Positions 6,972 to 8,462 of a stretch of 8,462 nt of DNA are shown piece by piece; the stretch's first letter is position 1; every line of letters starts with the position of its first letter. Both the position numbers and the translations under genes were made by a program. Source of the stretch: Erythrobacter sp. UBA3075 (GTDB lineage: Bacteria; Pseudomonadota; Alphaproteobacteria; Sphingomonadales; Sphingomonadaceae); assembly GCA_002367375.1 (NCBI GenBank), contig DFBR01000165.1, positions 1 to 8,462 of the forward strand, read 5' to 3'. The notes below the pieces were generated by a model. The model was not told the DNA's origin. It was given only the letters and a program-made list of their open reading frames with translations, and did not search any database.

Positions 6972-7009
6972 AAAAAAGGGCGCGGCCATCGCTGGCCACG
7001 CCCTTCTTT
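6972..7009 (-). terminator. Intrinsic terminator for the acidic lipoprotein gene, possibly bidirectional
   Basis: Inverted repeat 6976-7005: AAGGGCG-C-GGCCA, loop TCGC, TGGCC-A-CGCCCTT, a stem of twelve pairs with one C/A mismatch. Read on the minus strand it is followed by six T residues (plus-strand A run 6972-6977), a classic rho-independent terminator 29 bases after the stop of the lipoprotein gene. Read on the plus strand the tail is only CTTTA, so it is a weaker stop for the hydrolase gene. Confidence 0.85.
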
Positions 7010-7033
7010 ACGTTGGAAAACGCTTGTCGAGGA

Positions 7034-7306
7034 TTACTCGGTAGCGGCTTCAACAGCGTCTTCAGCGCCTTCGACAGCTGCTTCAACAGCGTCAGCACCA
7101 TCTTCCATGGCTTCGCCGGCAGCTTCAGCGCCGTCTTCCATAGCTTCGCCAGCGGCTTCAGCGCCGTCTTCCATGGCTTCGCCAGCTTCGTCAGCAACCG
7201 ATTCCATGTCTGCAGCGGTTTCGTCAGCGGCCTGCTCGGCTTCGGCACAAGCGGAAAGGCTGAGGGCGGCGCCGGCAACTGCGGCGGCGAGAACGATCTT
7301 ACGCAT
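7034..7306 (-). CDS. Small, highly acidic hendecad-repeat lipoprotein
   Basis: A 90-residue protein. MRKIVLAAAVAGAALSLSAC is a lipoprotein signal with lipobox LSAC, so Cys20 should be the lipidated N-terminus. The 70 residues after Cys20 contain 26 Asp/Glu and no Lys, Arg, His, Pro or aromatic residue; Ala, Glu, Gly and Met dominate. An 11-residue period is plain: AGEAMEDGAEA at 41-51 and 52-62, AGEAMEDGADA at 63-73; the M-E pair recurs at 34, 45, 56 and 67, and V78-E79 continues the phase. Eleven residues is three helical turns, so a long amphipathic or coiled helix anchored to the membrane is likely. The start has AAAGGGG about nine bases upstream. It resembles the small entericidin-like or LEA-like envelope lipoproteins of sphingomonads in size and style, but I do not recognise a named family. 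It has its own terminator and is divergent from polA. Confidence 0.82.
   Translation of the reverse strand: MRKIVLAAAVAGAALSLSACAEAEQAADETAADMESVADEAGEAMEDGAEAAGEAMEDGAEAAGEAMEDGADAVEAAVEGAEDAVEAATE
7098..7195 (-). repeat. 33-base tandem repeat inside the acidic lipoprotein gene
   Basis: Three head-to-tail units at 7098-7130, 7131-7163 and 7164-7195 (the last one base short and diverged at its end). Units 1 and 2 differ at a handful of positions. They encode the three AGEAMEDGA(E/D)A units, so the array is coding, in frame and open to copy-number change by slippage or recombination. Confidence 0.85.
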
Positions 7307-7329
7307 AGGTTTGAACCCCTTTATCTGCG

Positions 7330-7359
7330 ATTATCCGAAACAGGCAACGCGCCTGTTCC
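7330..7359 (-). promoter_or_regulatory. Candidate promoter of the acidic lipoprotein gene
   Basis: On the minus strand GGAACA (plus 7354-7359) and GATAAT (plus 7330-7335) are 18 bases apart, with the predicted transcript starting just before the AAAGGGG ribosome site. The GGAAC element resembles the -35 box of alphaproteobacterial EcfG-type stress promoters, but the matching -10 (CGTT about 17 bases on) is not present, so sigma factor choice is unclear. Confidence 0.3.
7339..7357. repeat. Inverted repeat AACAGGC-N5-GCCTGTT
   Basis: A perfect 7-base inverted repeat around a 5-base centre (AACGC), lying between the candidate -35 and -10 of the acidic lipoprotein gene. The dyad is the size of a typical repressor or dimeric regulator site. 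It could also fold as a small hairpin but has no T tract. Confidence 0.5.
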
Positions 7360-7402
7360 AAAAGCCAACCACATGGTCGACCTGATTGCCTAAATAAGGC
7401 CA

Positions 7403-7442
7403 CAATTGGGGCCGCGCAAGCAAATTATGGCGCAATTGGGGC
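7403..7442. repeat. Direct repeat of CAATTGGGGC upstream of polA
   Basis: Ten identical bases at 7403-7412 and 7433-7442, exactly 30 bases apart start to start, about three helical turns, so both would face the same side of the DNA. They lie 83-122 bases before the polA start. A pair of regulator sites is possible; no function is known. Confidence 0.55.
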
Positions 7443-7484
7443 AAAATCTTGTCACAATCATGGCTTCAACAGGGGAGATGACTT

Positions 7485-7520
7485 GCCTGCTGACCGAGAC
7501 CACAACGCGTGCTAGCAGGC
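7485..7520 (+). promoter_or_regulatory. Hairpin arm covering the polA ribosome binding site
   Basis: GCCTGCT (7485-7491) is the exact reverse complement of AGCAGGC (7514-7520), with a 22-base loop. The 3' arm contains the only Shine-Dalgarno-like bases (CAGG, 7516-7519) five bases before the polA ATG. If the transcript starts upstream of 7485, the fold would hide the ribosome site. Confidence 0.35.
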
Positions 7521-7524
7521 GCTT

Positions 7525-8462
7525 ATGGCCGATAAACAGCATCTCTACCTGGTCGACGGTTCGGCCTATATTTTCCGCGCATATCACCGGCTTCCGCCGC
7601 TGACGAACCCCGAAGGCACGCCAGTTGGTGCAGTGTATGGCTACACCACCATGTTGTGGAAACTGGCGCAGGATCTGGACGATGCTGACGGGCCGACGCA
7701 TCTGGCGGTGGTTCTGGACAAATCGAGCAAGACCTTCCGCAACAAGATTTATGACCAATACAAGGCGAACCGCCCTCCACCCCCCGAAGATCTGGTTCCG
7801 CAATTCCCGCTGATTCGCGACGCCACCCGCGCCTTTTCGCTGCCGATGGTGGAAGAACCCGATGTGGAGGCGGACGATATGATCGCCTCCTACGCTCTCG
7901 CCGCCCAGCGCGAGGGGTGGGATGTCACCATCGTATCATCCGACAAGGATCTGATGCAGCTTGTCAGCGAGAAAGACGGCGCCAATGGTCCTGCGCGCAT
8001 CGACATGCTCGATACGATGAAGGATGCGCGCATCTTCATCCCCGAGGTCGAGGACAAATTTGGCGTCCCGCCCGAACTGGTCGGCGATGTGCTGGCGCTG
8101 ATGGGTGACAGCGTGGACAATATTCCCGGCATTTACGGCATTGGCCCGAAAACCGCGTCCAAGCTGATTGGCGAGAATGGCTCACTGACCGCTGCGCTCG
8201 ATGCTGCGCCGGACATGAAAAAGTCCAAGCTGAAAGAGCGCCTGCTGGAAGGGCGCGACATGGCTGAACTCAGCCGCGTGCTGGTGGAACTGAAAAGCGA
8301 TTGCCCGCTGCCCATCGCCATCGACGACATGAAGCTGGAAGGCATCCCGCCCGAGCCGCTCGCCGAATTTCTTGAAACGCACGGCTTCAATTCATTGCTC
8401 AAGCGGCTCGATGCAGGCGCAGGCAGTCCGGGCCGCAAAACCAATCTTGATCCGGCCAAGGC
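7525..8462 (+). CDS. polA: DNA polymerase I, 5' part (5'-3' exonuclease domain)
   Basis: First 312 codons of DNA polymerase I; the frame is open to the right edge, and the proofreading and polymerase domains lie outside. The cytoplasmic enzyme removes RNA primers and fills gaps in replication and repair. The visible part is the FEN-like 5'-3' exonuclease: YLVDGSAYIFRAYH (8-21) with metal-binding Asp11, KTFRNKIYDQYKANRPPPPE (69-88), EADD (115-118), SSDKDLMQLV (138-147) with Asp140 and Asp142, and the helix-hairpin-helix with DSVDNIPGIYGIGPKTAS (195-212). All expected metal ligands seem present. From about residue 296 the linker to the next domain begins (Gly/Ala/Ser-rich). The ATG at 7525 has CAGG five bases upstream and starts at the usual place for the family (MADKQHLYLVDG). 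It is a housekeeping gene that marks the chromosomal, non-mobile nature of this end. Confidence 0.95.
   Translation, partial: MADKQHLYLVDGSAYIFRAYHRLPPLTNPEGTPVGAVYGYTTMLWKLAQDLDDADGPTHLAVVLDKSSKTFRNKIYDQYKANRPPPPEDLVPQFPLIRDATRAFSLPMVEEPDVEADDMIASYALAAQREGWDVTIVSSDKDLMQLVSEKDGANGPARIDMLDTMKDARIFIPEVEDKFGVPPELVGDVLALMGDSVDNIPGIYGIGPKTASKLIGENGSLTAALDAAPDMKKSKLKERLLEGRDMAELSRVLVELKSDCPLPIAIDDMKLEGIPPEPLAEFLETHGFNSLLKRLDAGAGSPGRKTNLDPAK

Noticed and set aside
7098..7195. Possible CRISPR array (about 33-base repeats)
   Set aside because: Units are directly adjacent with no spacers, encode an in-frame protein repeat and have no cas genes nearby.
7354..7370. LexA box near GTTCC upstream of polA
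   Set aside because: No second GTTC follows at seven bases, so the alphaproteobacterial LexA pattern is not met.
7013..7393. Plus-strand frame with repeated FHGFA-like units
   Set aside because: The repeats are the reverse complement of the 33-base array in the acidic lipoprotein gene; the lipobox and terminator identify the minus strand as coding.

Overview
The window looks like a chromosomal stretch of an alphaproteobacterium, most likely a sphingomonad of the Erythrobacter/Altererythrobacter type. This is inferred from the GC-rich sequence with strong third-position G/C bias, the copA-copB pair typical of that group, and protein wording close to sphingomonad families; no rRNA or marker gene is present to prove it. 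Seven genes and the start of an eighth fill almost all of the sequence. No tRNA, rRNA, insertion sequence, CRISPR array or phage gene was seen.

Left part (1-4307): a periplasmic copper-handling block. The 3' two thirds of copA (multicopper oxidase) is followed by copB (outer-membrane copper protein) with a one-base TGATG overlap. Facing them tail to tail, with a single base between stop codons, is a large secreted protein that joins a DUF305 metal-binding domain, an acidic His/Met linker and a C-terminal LVIVD-repeat beta-propeller with eight cysteines. All three proteins carry Met/His-rich segments including an xxMGH motif, which suggests a shared role in copper binding in the periplasm.

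Middle part (4308-6934): a divergent promoter region, then three plus-strand genes: a lipoprotein with a class I SAM-methyltransferase-like domain, a small host-attachment-family protein, and a secreted class A beta-lactamase-like serine hydrolase. The hydrolase keeps the SxxK and KTG motifs but appears to lack the omega-loop glutamate needed for deacylation.

Right part (6935-8462): a hairpin terminator that serves the minus-strand gene to its right, a tiny and extremely acidic lipoprotein built on 11-residue repeats (minus strand), a 218-base divergent regulatory region with several small repeats, and the 5' third of polA (DNA polymerase I, 5'-3' exonuclease domain), which runs off the end.

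The most unusual item is the DUF305/LVIVD fusion beside copAB, followed by the beta-lactamase fold without a visible catalytic glutamate, the exported methyltransferase-like lipoprotein and the hendecad-repeat lipoprotein. Functions are assigned from motifs read by eye; no database search was possible.
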